A stretch of 64,000 nt of DNA, from assembly GCA_001414325.1 (NCBI GenBank), contig LLKB01000005.1:1177033-1241032 (forward strand). The letters run 5' to 3'. The notes under the pieces were generated by a model, which had not been told where the DNA came from, did no database searches, and saw nothing but the letters and a program-made list of their open reading frames with translations. Of the stretch, positions 8,350 to 17,784 are shown piece after piece (positions within the stretch are counted from its first letter, which is position 1; the number at the start of each line of letters is the position of its first letter). A program made the translations under genes and the position numbers. The DNA comes from Butyribacter intestini (lineage in GTDB: Bacteria; Bacillota; Clostridia; Lachnospirales; Lachnospiraceae).

Positions 8350-9201
8350 TCAAAGACCCATTAAATAATCCACAAGCTCCTCCGCACTCAAAATATCCTT
8401 TGGTATATTCATACCCTTTTTATTTAATTCAAGTGCTATCTTTGTTATCTCTGGTATCGTAAGCCTGTACTGCTCAAGTTCCTCCGCATTTGCAAATATC
8501 TGTCTCGGTTTTCCCTGCATCTGAACTTTTCCGTCTGACATTACATACACATAATCTGCTCCGACTACTTCCTCCATGTAATGCGTTATGAGTATGACCG
8601 TTATCCCCTCTTTTTTGTTAAGTTCGGTTATTGTATCTATTACCATCTTACGGCCTACCGGGTCAAGCATTGCCGTTGGCTCATCAAGTATAATGCACTT
8701 TGGTTTCATTGCCATTATACCTGCTATTGCAATCCTTTGTTTCTGACCGCCTGACAAATGATTTGGTGAAGATTTTCTATATGAATACATCCCTACTGTC
8801 TTTAGGCTTTTTTCTACTCTCTGCCATATTTCTTCTGTTGGCACTCCGACATTTTCAGGACCAAATCCCACATCTTCCTCAACCACATTTGATATTATCT
8901 GATTATCGGGATTTTGAAAGACCATTCCTGCAGTCTGTCTTATCTTTAGGTCATTGTTATAATCAGAGGTGTCCATTCCATTTACAAACAATGTTCCCTC
9001 TGTTGGAATAAGAAGTGCATTGAGATGTTTCGCAAAAGTGGATTTTCCTGAGCCGTTTGCTCCAAGCACTGCGATAAAATCTCCTGCTTTCACTTGGATG
9101 TCAACACCGTCAAGTGCCCTTTTTATCTCGGTTATTTCTCCATTTTCATCACGCCTTGAATACTCGTGCACAAGACCTTTTGCTTCTATCATATTTTCCA
9201 T
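8350..9201 (-). CDS. ecfA1: Energy-coupling factor transporter ATPase EcfA1
   Basis: A 283-residue ABC ATPase. Walker A is GANGSGKST, the signature LSGGQKQRIAIAG, Walker B CIILDEPTAMLDP, and the switch His is in LITHYMEE. It is the partner of EcfA2 and EcfT. I prefer the ATG at 9201 (MENMIEAK) because GGTGA precedes it; an in-frame ATG at 9234 would add 11 residues without a clear ribosome site. It follows rplQ after a terminator-like hairpin, the usual location of ecfA1 at the end of the ribosomal cluster in Firmicutes. Confidence 0.94.
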   Translation of the reverse strand: MENMIEAKGLVHEYSRRDENGEITEIKRALDGVDIQVKAGDFIAVLGANGSGKSTFAKHLNALLIPTEGTLFVNGMDTSDYNNDLKIRQTAGMVFQNPDNQIISNVVEEDVGFGPENVGVPTEEIWQRVEKSLKTVGMYSYRKSSPNHLSGGQKQRIAIAGIMAMKPKCIILDEPTAMLDPVGRKMVIDTITELNKKEGITVILITHYMEEVVGADYVYVMSDGKVQMQGKPRQIFANAEELEQYRLTIPEITKIALELNKKGMNIPKDILSAEELVDYLMGL

Positions 9202-9240
9202 GCTGTCACCAACTTTCGATTTGCCAATTTTCATATATCA

Positions 9241-9268
9241 AAACAGGCTACCACATATGTGATAGCCC
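9241..9268 (-). terminator. Terminator-like hairpin after rplQ
   Basis: GGCTATCACATATGTGGTAGCC forms a near-perfect stem on the minus strand, followed by TGTTTTG. It may partly end the ribosomal transcript before the ecf genes. Confidence 0.5.
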
Positions 9269-9291
9269 TATTTTATATTTTCTTATTTGAA

Positions 9292-9828
9292 TTATACTAA
9301 CTCAATAAGTACTTCCATAGCTGCGTCACCTTTACGCTGACCAATCTTTACGATACGTGTATAACCACCGTTGCGGTCTGTGTACTTTGGTGCGATATCA
9401 TCAAGAACCTTAGATACAACATCAACTTTCTTTGTATCTTTTCTGCGGCTCTGCTTGTCAGCAGGAACTTCTGTAACTGTGAAAAGAGTTTTCTGCATCT
9501 GTCTTCTTGCATGAAGTCTTGAAGGCTGATCTTTCTTAATCTCCCTCTCTACTTCGTCATAAACTGTAACTTTCTTACCGTCTACAACTTCTTTAACTCT
9601 CTTTCCATCTTTATCTTTACGAGCTACCTTAGCAGTAACTTTCACTGTATCAAAATTATTGCACTCTTTTACGCCTAAAGCAATGATACCTTCTGCAATC
9701 TTACGGATTTCTTTTGCCTTAGCTTCCGTCGTAACAATCTTGCCATAGTATAACAAATCTGTTACCTGATTACGAAGCAATGCTTTTCTCTGACTGGAAG
9801 TTCTTCCAAGTTTTCTATAGCCTGCCAT
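9292..9828 (-). CDS. rplQ: 50S ribosomal protein L17
   Basis: A 178-residue L17. The N-terminus MAGYRKLGRTSSQRKALLRN and the C-terminus GDAAMEVLIELV are characteristic. It is longer than the usual 115-130 residues because of a charged insertion between about residues 65 and 125 (KVARKDKDGKRVKEVVDGKK...). It sits 17 bp after rpoA as the last gene of the alpha operon. Confidence 0.97.
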   Translation of the reverse strand: MAGYRKLGRTSSQRKALLRNQVTDLLYYGKIVTTEAKAKEIRKIAEGIIALGVKECNNFDTVKVTAKVARKDKDGKRVKEVVDGKKVTVYDEVEREIKKDQPSRLHARRQMQKTLFTVTEVPADKQSRRKDTKKVDVVSKVLDDIAPKYTDRNGGYTRIVKIGQRKGDAAMEVLIELV

Positions 9829-9845
9829 GTGTGCTTACCTCCTAA

Positions 9846-10805
9846 TTAATCTTCGCTTAAGTTAAATGAAAGGTTTAACTCTTTCAATTTAGCTATAACT
9901 TCTTCTAATGACTTACGTCCAAGGTTTCTAACTTTCATCATGTCCTCAGATGTGCGGTTGCAAAGTTCACCGACAGTATTGATACCGGCTCTCTTTAAAC
10001 AGTTGTATGAACGAACTGAAAGTTCAAGTTCATCAATGTTCATTTCCTTCACCTTATCTTCAGTATTGTCCGGTTTCTCGGCAATAACCTGAATATTAGA
10101 TGTCTTATCTGAAAGGTTGATGAATGATTTTAAATGATCGCTCTGAACCTTTGCTGCAAGACTTACAGCGTCTGTAGGCTCAATAGTACCATTTGTATAT
10201 ACTTCTATTGTTAACTTATCGTAATCAGTTATCTGACCAACACGAGTATTCTCAATCTTGATGTTTACTCTCTCTACCGGTGTAAAGATAGAATCAATTG
10301 CAATTACATTGATAGGTAAATCTTCTCTTTTATTTTTATCAGAGCTGATGTAACCACGACCATTTACAATTGTCATCTCGATATATAATTTGCAATCAGG
10401 TCCGCCACTAAGTGTAGCTATAACCTGATCCGGATTCATAATCTCGATATCCTGATCTACCCGAATATCTGCCGCTGTTACCACGCACTCACCTGACGCT
10501 TCGATATAAGCTGTCTTTGTCTCATTTGTCTCGCTGTTATTTTTGATAGCAAGACTCTTGATGTTCATAATGATCTCAGTAACATCTTCCTTTACTCCCG
10601 GAATTGCAGCGAATTCATGAACCACGCCGTCAATTTTAATATGACTAACGGCTGTACCCGGCAATGATGAAAGCATAATTCTTCTAAGAGAATTACCCAA
10701 AGTTGTACCATATCCTCTTTCCAGAGGTTCAACTACAAACCGTCCATATCTTTTATCTTCTGAAATCTCAGCTATCTCAATATTTGGTTCTTTAAAATCA
10801 AGCAC
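9846..10805 (-). CDS. rpoA: DNA-directed RNA polymerase subunit alpha
   Basis: A 319-residue polymerase alpha subunit, the assembly platform for beta and beta-prime. The N-terminal domain (1-230) has [17 protein letters not shown]. The C-terminal domain (about 250-319), which contacts UP elements and activators, has [12 protein letters not shown]. The start is GTG, with GGAGG 8 bases upstream. It lies between rpsD and rplQ as usual. Confidence 0.98.
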   Translation of the reverse strand: MLDFKEPNIEIAEISEDKRYGRFVVEPLERGYGTTLGNSLRRIMLSSLPGTAVSHIKIDGVVHEFAAIPGVKEDVTEIIMNIKSLAIKNNSETNETKTAYIEASGECVVTAADIRVDQDIEIMNPDQVIATLSGGPDCKLYIEMTIVNGRGYISSDKNKREDLPINVIAIDSIFTPVERVNIKIENTRVGQITDYDKLTIEVYTNGTIEPTDAVSLAAKVQSDHLKSFINLSDKTSNIQVIAEKPDNTEDKVKEMNIDELELSVRSYNCLKRAGINTVGELCNRTSEDMMKVRNLGRKSLEEVIAKLKELNLSFNLSED

Positions 10806-10850
10806 TCTAAGTACCTCCTTTTGGGTGTTATGCTTTGCTGCCAGTTAATA

Positions 10851-11444
10851 TTACTTAGAATATAACTCGACGATAAGCACTTCATTTACAGGAACATCAA
10901 TCTGCTCTCTTGTAGGAATTTCCTTAACAACTCCTGAAAGTTTTTCATGGTCTGCTTCAAGCCACTCCGGAACGATTCTTCCGTCTGTTACTTCAAGGAT
11001 ATCCTTATATCTCTGAGCACCTTTGTGCTTCTCTTTGATTTCGATAACATCACCCGGTTTTACTTCATATGAAGGGATGTTTACGCACTTGCCGTTTACA
11101 AGTACATGCTTGTGATCGATAATCTGTCTTGACTCTTTTCTTGTACGACCATAACCCATTCTGAAGAGTACATTGTCGAGACGAAGCTCAAGAATAATCA
11201 TAAGGTTTTCACCAGTTGTACCGTATTTTAATTTCTGAGCTCTTGCAAAGTTGTTTCTGAAAGGCTTCTCTAAAACACCATAAATGAACTTTGCTTTCTG
11301 CTTCTCTTTGAGCTGAAGACCATACTCGCTCTGCTTTCTACCAGCTCTAGCATTTCTATTAGACTTCTTATCAAGACCAAGGAATGTAGGGTCAATTCCA
11401 AGACTTCTACATCTCTTGAGTACTGGAGTCATATCTCTTGCCAT
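10851..11444 (-). CDS. rpsD: 30S ribosomal protein S4
   Basis: A 197-residue primary 16S-binding protein with an S4 RNA-binding domain (LDNVLFRMGYGRTRKESRQ). The N-terminus lacks the four-Cys zinc cluster of some S4 types. In many bacteria S4 represses its own operon through the leader RNA; here the candidate leader lies upstream of rpsM. Confidence 0.97.
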   Translation of the reverse strand: MARDMTPVLKRCRSLGIDPTFLGLDKKSNRNARAGRKQSEYGLQLKEKQKAKFIYGVLEKPFRNNFARAQKLKYGTTGENLMIILELRLDNVLFRMGYGRTRKESRQIIDHKHVLVNGKCVNIPSYEVKPGDVIEIKEKHKGAQRYKDILEVTDGRIVPEWLEADHEKLSGVVKEIPTREQIDVPVNEVLIVELYSK

Positions 11445-11546
11445 GTTTATTTCCTCCTATATAATAATACACAAATAATTATTCATCTTTATATCTGCCA
11501 CTGTAGGCAGACCGTTCTTAAAATCCTGTGGTATATTCCACAAAAA

Positions 11547-11942
11547 TCATACACGACGACGCTTTGGTGGGCGGCATCCGTTATGTGGTACAGGTGTTAC
11601 ATCTCTGATGCTTGTTACATCGATTCCACAAGCCTGTAATGCACGAATTGCTGCTTCACGACCAGAACCTGGTCCTTTTACCATAACATCTACAGAAGTT
11701 AAACCATGAGGTACTGCTGCCTTTGCTGCAGTCTCAGCAGCCATCTGTGCTGCATAAGGTGTAGACTTCTTTGAACCTCTGAATCCTAATCCGCCTGCAC
11801 TTGCCCAAGAAATTGCATTTCCTTCAGCGTCTGTGAGCGTAACGATTGTATTATTAAAGGAAGACTGAATGTGTGCCTGTCCATGTCCGACATTCTTCTT
11901 GACACGCTTCTTACTTGCCTTTTTTGCTACCTGTTTAGCCAT
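11547..11942 (-). CDS. rpsK: 30S ribosomal protein S11
   Basis: A 131-residue protein of the 30S platform, with the C-terminal signature [13 protein letters not shown]. The ATG at 11942 follows GGAGGG by 8 bases; the in-frame TTG two codons upstream is less likely. It lies in the alpha operon order rpsM-rpsK-rpsD. Confidence 0.97.
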   Translation of the reverse strand: MAKQVAKKASKKRVKKNVGHGQAHIQSSFNNTIVTLTDAEGNAISWASAGGLGFRGSKKSTPYAAQMAAETAAKAAVPHGLTSVDVMVKGPGSGREAAIRALQACGIDVTSIRDVTPVPHNGCRPPKRRRV

Positions 11943-11982
11943 TGTCAAACCCTCCTACTAGAATTTGTACATATTATCTATA

Positions 11983-12351
11983 TTATTTCTTCTTATTTGC
12001 GACAGTACGCTTTGGACCTTTACGAGTTCTAGCGTTTGTCTTTGTCTTCTGTCCACGAACCGGAAGACCTTTTCTGTGACGAATGCCTCTATAGCATCCA
12101 ATTTCCTGAAGTCTCTTGATGTTCATAGCGATTTCTCTACGAAGATCACCTTCAACTGTCTGTGACTCATCGATCACACTGCTAATGCGCTTTACTTCGT
12201 CATCAGTAAGATCCTTAACACGTGTGTCAGGATTGACATTAGCTTCTGCTAAAATACGATTTGAGCTTACTCTACCAATACCATAAATATAGGTAAGTCC
12301 GATCTCAACACGTTTCTCTCTTGGTAAATCTACACCACTAATACGAGCCAT
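11983..12351 (-). CDS. rpsM: 30S ribosomal protein S13
   Basis: A 122-residue 30S head protein beginning [20 protein letters not shown] and ending in a Lys/Arg-rich tail that contacts tRNA. It is the first gene after a 350-bp non-coding gap and a terminator-like hairpin following rpmJ, so the alpha operon may have its own promoter here. Confidence 0.97.
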   Translation of the reverse strand: MARISGVDLPREKRVEIGLTYIYGIGRVSSNRILAEANVNPDTRVKDLTDDEVKRISSVIDESQTVEGDLRREIAMNIKRLQEIGCYRGIRHRKGLPVRGQKTKTNARTRKGPKRTVANKKK

Positions 12352-12668
12352 GTGTACTTTACACCTCCGTTAATTTTCTAGATTGTTAGTTAAAATTGAT
12401 TACAGTGCATTTGCACTGTCAGCCGCTTTAAATTGTAATCCTATTGCATAGACGATTCCTTTTCGGACACCACTATGGTGAACAAATGTCGAGCTGCCTG
12501 CGAAATGGCAGCCGGTACTACGCCGCAGTCATCAATCTGCCGTTGATAAGACCAGCTCCAATTGAAATGACACAACCTTCCGCTGAAACAGGTAATCAGC
12601 CTGTCTACAATATCATGATACATATAGTATCATAACGAACAGAAAGCAAGTTCTATATTATAACAACA
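12352..12668 (-). promoter_or_regulatory. Structured leader region upstream of rpsM
   Basis: No gene fits this ~320-bp stretch. It is richer in G/C than its surroundings and holds several short stems, for example CTGCCTGCGAAATGGCAG and GATTACAGTGCATTTGCACTGT...TGTAATC. TATAAT-like boxes lie near its upstream end (minus strand, about 12650). A regulated alpha-operon leader, possibly bound by S4, is my inference. Confidence 0.35.
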
Positions 12669-12696
12669 GAAAAGCCAAAGTAATACTGCTTTGGTT
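12668..12696 (-). terminator. Terminator-like hairpin after rpmJ
   Basis: On the minus strand ACCAAAG and CTTTGG(T) form a stem around CAGTATTA, followed by CTTTTCTG. It stands 15 bp after the rpmJ stop and would separate rpmJ from rpsM. Confidence 0.45.
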
Positions 12697-12708
12697 TCCG
12701 TCAACTAA

Positions 12709-12822
12709 TTAGCCCTGTCTCTGTTTGTGTCTAGGGTTTTCGCAGATAATTCTGACTTTACCCTTTCTTTTGATGACCTTACATTTTTCGCAAATTGGTT
12801 TTACTGAAGATCTAACTTTCAC
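12709..12822 (-). CDS. rpmJ: 50S ribosomal protein L36
   Basis: A 37-residue protein starting at GTG with AAAGGAGG 8 bases upstream ([20 protein letters not shown]...). Zinc ligands Cys11, Cys14, Cys27 and His32 are all present, so it is the zinc-binding (C+) form. It is too short for default ORF finders. Normally it lies directly after infA; here an M14 carboxypeptidase gene and a MITE intervene. Confidence 0.95.
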   Translation of the reverse strand: MKVRSSVKPICEKCKVIKRKGKVRIICENPRHKQRQG

Positions 12823-12912
12823 AGCAATAACCTCCTTTCATAAAGTCCATTTGCTATTTTACCATATATTTTTATTGGATGCAAGCACTTTTTTTGATTT
12901 TTCATTTATTAT

Positions 12913-13094
12913 GTAACAGTTCAGCCATAAAAAATAATTGACAATACTTGAGCTTGCTCATTGTATTGTTGATTATCTTTTTATGGTAGAATAGCCTTTC
13001 ATTTCTGAAATGAAATAAACCAAAGCTGCGAAGCAGCGACTGACAGCTTGCTGGCAGGTTTATGAATTGAGGAAATAAAAGGCTGAACTGTTAC
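12913..13094. mobile_element. 182-bp MITE, complete copy A
   Basis: Terminal inverted repeats GTAACAGTTCAGCC / GGCTGAACTGTTAC bound a 182-bp non-coding element with internal stems (for example CTTTCATTTCTGAAATGAAA and AAGCTGCGAAGCAGC). It is flanked by a perfect 8-bp target duplication TTTATTAT (12905-12912 and 13095-13102). It is nearly identical, in opposite orientation, to the copy at 17459. It carries no ORF for a transposase, so it must be mobilised in trans. Confidence 0.88.
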
Positions 13095-13132
13095 TTTATT
13101 ATCGTCGCCACTTAACATAATAAACTCTATCC

Positions 13133-14914
13133 TTACCCCAGCAGTCTCGCTTCTCTTATCACAAGACTGTAATTTCTTCTCCACACTGAACCAAACTGTG
13201 AACTTGGGAGAGGACAGCCACCGACACCTATCTCAAGGGTGATACTCGGCACTTTCTTGTTATACATTGTGTACTCTCTCAGTGCACCAACGCTTTTTCC
13301 ACCCTTTTCATAGCTGGCACTGCTCGCATACCCCGTAATTCTTCTGGCAAGGTTATACATTTTTATTGTAGTCTTTTTTGTAGTTTTTTTAATTCCTCTC
13401 CGGACACTTCCAAATGCTATAGAACCCATTGCGTGATAATTTACCGTGCCTTTTAATTTTGTATTATTCTTTAATGTATTTATCAGTTTTACAACTGCTT
13501 TTGTCTCAGGCTCACTCTCCGCATATGGTCCTGAATATCCTGAACCGCCACGCCTGCCGCCGTATTTTGCATGATAGTTGTATTTATAATTTCTGTTAAG
13601 GTCTACACCTCTTGCATTTGCTTTCCATGAAGATGTACTTTTTGCACCCGGCATCCTGTAAAGTGCCTTACGGAGTTTGCTGTCTCTTATTTTTGATATA
13701 CCAAACTGTGATATTGTCACACCGTCAGGATTTGTCATCGGTATATAGTGTATCGCAATCTTGTTTAATGTGCTCTTTAATCTGACACCTTTCACACGAC
13801 CGTTATAATTTTTGAGATAATGTTCTATCTGAGCCATGCAAAGCTGTGCCGTCATATACTCCCTTGCGTGTATCGAACTTACGACAAGCATTGTTTTCTT
13901 TGCCTTTGGATTGCCTACCACAACATCATAGATATTTCTCTTGTCATTTGATTTTCCGATTACATTTACTTTTACATAGTCAGAATATGTATTTGCAAGC
14001 TGTTTAAGATCACCGCTCATCTCATGATAACTGTATTTCTGGTGACCCGTGCTTACAAAATTTGCAATTACAAAACTTTTTGCATTAGACTCTGTCTTGA
14101 ATATTTCATTATTATAAATGCCTACGGCAGCTATATAATATTTATACCTTTTACCTGCCCTGACTTTTCCATCGTTATATCTTAACTTTTTTGTCTCAGC
14201 AAGTTTTCTGTATTTATTATTGTTTACCTTCTTATATATAATGTATTTTTCTGCACCTTTTGATTTATTCCAGCTTAACTTTACTCTTCTTGAACTAAGC
14301 CTTGTAAATCTGACACTGTTCTTTTTAGGAATACAGCTTGTAAGTCTGTCTGTCCTTGCAAGAGCAACATCCGCACCCGAATATGCAACAACGCAGAATG
14401 AATAATTCTCACCTCTGCTGACATTAAGTGTAAACTCTGTTTCATTGTATAAAGTTTTCTGTGAAAGATTTTCTGTTTTTCCATCATTTGTGCTTTCGGA
14501 TGTATTACCCGAATTATCAGGAGTCTGATGAAAACTTCCTTTTACATAAAATACGGTATAATACGCTGCACCCTCATATGAATTCCATTTTAATTTTATC
14601 TGTTTTGAGCCACCCTGCTTTATGGAAACATCCATTGTCGGCAATGTATCATCATAAATAGCTGAGCCGGTTGTAACATCTGCCGGTTCTGAAATGCTGT
14701 CACCTTTTAATTTGGCTTTAGCTTTGTTGCTTTTTTTAACTGTATTTTTGCCATCTGCAGTCTGTGTCCTAACGGTTACTTTATTATTCACCGCCGTCTG
14801 TGTCTTAACTGATGCCTGTGCCTTCACCCCCGACACGGCAGTCTGCTGTAAACCACCTAGCAAAACCGCAAGAACCAGAAACATCGCTATCAGTTTTCTT
14901 TTTCTTTTTAACAT
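13133..14914 (-). CDS. Secreted M14-family zinc carboxypeptidase with Fn3-like domains
   Basis: A 593-residue secreted protein. Signal peptide 1-33; Lys/Thr-rich linker to ~90; two fibronectin type III-like domains (about 92-190 and 197-283, ending in FVIANF). The M14 carboxypeptidase domain (about 290-593) has zinc ligands His349 and Glu352 (IHAREY), NPDGV, RGVDLNRNY, a third His in VNYHAMGS and the catalytic Glu561 (TLEIGVG). It is probably a peptidoglycan stem-peptide or protein carboxypeptidase; the substrate is not known. AGGAG precedes the ATG. It lies, unusually, between infA and rpmJ, splitting a block that is contiguous in most Firmicutes, next to a MITE. Confidence 0.9.
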   Translation of the reverse strand: MLKRKRKLIAMFLVLAVLLGGLQQTAVSGVKAQASVKTQTAVNNKVTVRTQTADGKNTVKKSNKAKAKLKGDSISEPADVTTGSAIYDDTLPTMDVSIKQGGSKQIKLKWNSYEGAAYYTVFYVKGSFHQTPDNSGNTSESTNDGKTENLSQKTLYNETEFTLNVSRGENYSFCVVAYSGADVALARTDRLTSCIPKKNSVRFTRLSSRRVKLSWNKSKGAEKYIIYKKVNNNKYRKLAETKKLRYNDGKVRAGKRYKYYIAAVGIYNNEIFKTESNAKSFVIANFVSTGHQKYSYHEMSGDLKQLANTYSDYVKVNVIGKSNDKRNIYDVVVGNPKAKKTMLVVSSIHAREYMTAQLCMAQIEHYLKNYNGRVKGVRLKSTLNKIAIHYIPMTNPDGVTISQFGISKIRDSKLRKALYRMPGAKSTSSWKANARGVDLNRNYKYNYHAKYGGRRGGSGYSGPYAESEPETKAVVKLINTLKNNTKLKGTVNYHAMGSIAFGSVRRGIKKTTKKTTIKMYNLARRITGYASSASYEKGGKSVGALREYTMYNKKVPSITLEIGVGGCPLPSSQFGSVWRRNYSLVIREARLLG

Positions 14915-15106
14915 TTGTGTTCTCCTATTATAATGTATTTTTATGCTTATACATAACCAATTATATTCTGTTCTAATTGTACTTCCTTATATTTTTATAC
15001 TTAGATGTTTGCAAAACTATCATATATATATGGAATTAAATTGTGCAAATATCTAATTAAAATAAACAAAAAGACAAACCACCATGATTTGTCTTTAACC
15101 CTAATC

Positions 15107-15325
15107 TTATTTATCTCTCCATGTGATGCGTCCCTTTGTAAGGTCATATGGTGACATTTCCATTGTAACCTTATCTCCCGGCAATATACGGATAAAGTTC
15201 TTTCTGAGCTTTCCGCTGATATGTGCAAGCACCTGATGACCATTTTCAAGTTCTACCTTAAACATGGCATTTGGAAGCTTCTCAACTACAATTCCTTCAA
15301 TTTCAATAACATCTTCTTTAGACAT
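15107..15325 (-). CDS. infA: Translation initiation factor IF-1
   Basis: A 72-residue S1-like OB fold, [20 protein letters not shown]..., ending GRITWRDK; full length. IF-1 binds the A site of the 30S subunit during initiation. GGAGG lies upstream. It keeps the usual position after map but is separated from rpmJ by the M14 carboxypeptidase. Confidence 0.97.
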   Translation of the reverse strand: MSKEDVIEIEGIVVEKLPNAMFKVELENGHQVLAHISGKLRKNFIRILPGDKVTMEMSPYDLTKGRITWRDK

Positions 15326-15576
15326 AAATAACCTCCGTCTTGATAAATCATTTATTGTTACTGTTTATGGCAAATATTAAATCCATCATCAAACAGTAAA
15401 CATTTTCTATAACCTGCCTATAAAATAATCGGCAATTTTTTTACTTATTTTAAGTCAGACAATGATACGAACCTTAACATATGCTGTATCGGTTACCTGC
15501 CGCTGTTTTATTATATTCTAAACAGTGACATGATATTTTCTGCATCGCTGCCTGACCCTATTTATAACTTCAAATC

Positions 15577-16341
15577 TTATACCAGATCCTTATTGTATGA
15601 TAAAAGTTCCGGCTCTCCTTCTGTTATAAGAAGTGTATTTTCATAATGTGCTGAATTCATACCGTCTCTTGTGACACAAGTCCAACCATCGTCAAGTATC
15701 CAGATTTCTTTCTTTCCTCTGTTTATCATAGGCTCAACTGCAAATGTCATGCCGGCACGAAGCTTCATTCCTCTGCCGATTGGTTTAAAGTTTGGTATCT
15801 GTGGTTCTTCGTGCATCTCTTTTCCTATGCCGTGACCTACCATCTCTCTTACAACTGAGAAACCGTTTGACTCAGCATAATCCTGAATTGCCTTTGAAAT
15901 ATCATAGAGATGATTTCCGGCTTTCGCCATCTTCATTCCCTCAAAGAAACTCTGCTTTGTAACATCAATCAGTTTCTGATCCTCAGGTGAAATCTCACCT
16001 ACTGCATGAGTACGCGCCGCATCAGACTGATAACCTTTATAAATAACACCCGTATCAAGACTGATGATGTCTCCGTCTTTAAGAATGTTTTTCTTATCCG
16101 GAATTCCATGTACTACCTGCTCATTTATTGATGTACACACAGATGCCGGAAATCCCTGATAATTAAGGAATGATGGGATACAGTCATAACTTCTTATGAT
16201 TTCTTCACATTTTCTGTTAATCTCAAATGTACTTACACCTGGACGGATAATCTTTGCAAGTTCGTCATGAACTATCGCAAGAATCCTTCCTGCCTCACGC
16301 ATCAATTCAATTTCATGTTCTGATTTAATTGTTACTGCCAT
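15577..16341 (-). CDS. map: Type I methionine aminopeptidase
   Basis: A 254-residue metalloenzyme removing N-terminal Met from nascent proteins. Metal ligands are visible in the usual order: Asp in LDTGVIYKG, Asp in SDAART, His in MVGHGIG, Glu in MTFAVEPM and Glu in HYENTLLI. I chose the ATG at 16341 (MAVTIKSEHEIELMREAG) by family length; AGAAGG lies rather far upstream. It stands ~220 bp from adk, with a long hairpin between them. Confidence 0.95.
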   Translation of the reverse strand: MAVTIKSEHEIELMREAGRILAIVHDELAKIIRPGVSTFEINRKCEEIIRSYDCIPSFLNYQGFPASVCTSINEQVVHGIPDKKNILKDGDIISLDTGVIYKGYQSDAARTHAVGEISPEDQKLIDVTKQSFFEGMKMAKAGNHLYDISKAIQDYAESNGFSVVREMVGHGIGKEMHEEPQIPNFKPIGRGMKLRAGMTFAVEPMINRGKKEIWILDDGWTCVTRDGMNSAHYENTLLITEGEPELLSYNKDLV

Positions 16342-16446
16342 AATGTTAATGTGCCTTCTTTCTTTATTTTTTTGATATTGAGACAATTTATATCATGCAC
16401 ATATAGTGTCCGTTATGCTATAAATACTACAATTCTTTATTTTATA

Positions 16447-16530
16447 TGATGCAAGGTTCAAAATCGGATAAAAATAAATCAATCCGTGGTATAAACTCAT
16501 GGCAAAATACCTTTTGAACCCCATGCATCA
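16447..16530. repeat. Inverted repeat between adk and map
   Basis: GATGCAAGGTTCAAAA and TTTTGAACCCCATGCATC pair across ~50 bp, with inner AT-rich sequence. No T-run follows on the minus strand. It could be an RNA stability or processing element in the adk-map transcript; the role is unknown. Confidence 0.4.
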
Positions 16531-16558
16531 TTTTATGGGGATTTCAATTTTTCTAAAA

Positions 16559-17203
16559 TCATCCCTCAAGAATTCCGCAAATCTCCTCAAAACAGGTATC
16601 AAGTCCCTTTGAACCATCAATAACTTTTAAGATTCCCTGTTTCTTATAGTAATCAATAAGTGGAGCTGTCTGCTCATGATATACATCAAGTCTCTTTTTA
16701 ACAGTCTCCGGAGCGTCATCATCTCTTACAATAAGCTCGCCATCGCATTCATCACATACTCCCTCTGTTTTTGGAGGAATATTTACTACATGATATGTTG
16801 CTCCACAAGACTTACAGACTCTTCTTCCGCTCATTCTGTCTATAATAGCCTGATCCTCGAGGAAAATCTCAAGTGCATAATCGATGGCATCGTCATCCTT
16901 TGCAAGTGCCGCTGTAAGTGCTTCTGCCTGAGGAATTGTTCTTGGAAATCCGTCAAGAATATATCCATTTTTGCAATCATCCTGTTTGAGGCGGTCTACA
17001 ACAAGGTCACATACAAGTTCATCCGGTACAAGATTTCCTGCATCCATATACTCTTTAGCCTTCTTTCCAAGCTCCGTACCGTTTTTGATATTTTCTCTAA
17101 AAATATCTCCTGTAGAAATAGCCGGAATACCAAATTTTTCAGTAATCTTCTTTGCGTGTGTTCCTTTACCTGCTCCAGGTGCACCTAACATAATAATCTT
17201 CAT
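16559..17203 (-). CDS. adk: Adenylate kinase
   Basis: A 214-residue kinase interconverting ATP+AMP and 2 ADP. P-loop [14 protein letters not shown]-binding [12 protein letters not shown], and a LID with four Cys (CKSC...CDEC), the zinc-binding type common in Gram-positives. The ATG at 17203 follows GGAG by 8 bases. It normally follows secY; here it is ~5 kb away, beyond a methyltransferase, a metallopeptidase and a MITE. Confidence 0.97.
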   Translation of the reverse strand: MKIIMLGAPGAGKGTHAKKITEKFGIPAISTGDIFRENIKNGTELGKKAKEYMDAGNLVPDELVCDLVVDRLKQDDCKNGYILDGFPRTIPQAEALTAALAKDDDAIDYALEIFLEDQAIIDRMSGRRVCKSCGATYHVVNIPPKTEGVCDECDGELIVRDDDAPETVKKRLDVYHEQTAPLIDYYKKQGILKVIDGSKGLDTCFEEICGILEG

Positions 17204-17458
17204 ATTTTGTTCTCCTCTCAAAAAATCAGTTTTTTACATTCATGTGTTTTATACTGCATGAATGATATTAAATTTGCCATACTATACACATATCGTGTAT
17301 TTCACATCGTAACAGTTATGTTACTTTGCATCAATTTTATTGCTATCAACTGTTATCATCTCTGAACATAAAATTTTTATTCAAAGAACGCTCAATATAT
17401 ATTCTATCCTAAATTGTCAGTTATTTCAATACAAATTTTTTGACTCTGCTCTTACCAT

Positions 17459-17640
17459 GTAAAAGTTCAGCCTTTTATTTCTTCAATTCATAAACCTGCC
17501 AGCAAGCTGTCAGTCGCTGCTTCGCAGCTTTGGTTTATTTCATTTCAGAAATGAAAGGCTATTCTACCATAAAAAGATAATCAACAATACAATGAGCAAG
17601 CTCAAGTATTGTCAATTATTTTTTATGGCTGAACTGTTAC
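17459..17640. mobile_element. 182-bp MITE, complete copy B (inverted)
   Basis: The reverse complement of copy A at 12913, differing at only about two positions (one in the outer inverted repeat, GTAAAAGTTCAGCC). It is flanked by TTACCAT on both sides (17452-17458 and 17642-17648), a 7-8 bp target duplication. It lies between adk and the methyltransferase gene. The near identity of the two copies indicates recent movement or gene conversion. Confidence 0.88.
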
Positions 17641-17784
17641 ATTACCATGTCAATTATTTAATTATTTTCAACAAATAAACTTTAGTCTGCCAAATACCAT
17701 CTGACCGTTTGGTATAAACTCATTTATAGCTGCACATCAGTGCAGCATAATCTTTTGTTTGCAAAGCACCGCCTGACAGCTATG

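Noticed and set aside
7170-9201. S component (substrate-binding) gene for the ECF module
   Set aside because: No further membrane gene fits between or beside ecfA1, ecfA2 and ecfT; the module is probably shared by distant S components.
12441-12623. 60-codon minus-strand reading frame between rpmJ and rpsM
   Set aside because: No ribosome site and no family resemblance; it lies in a structured leader-like spacer.
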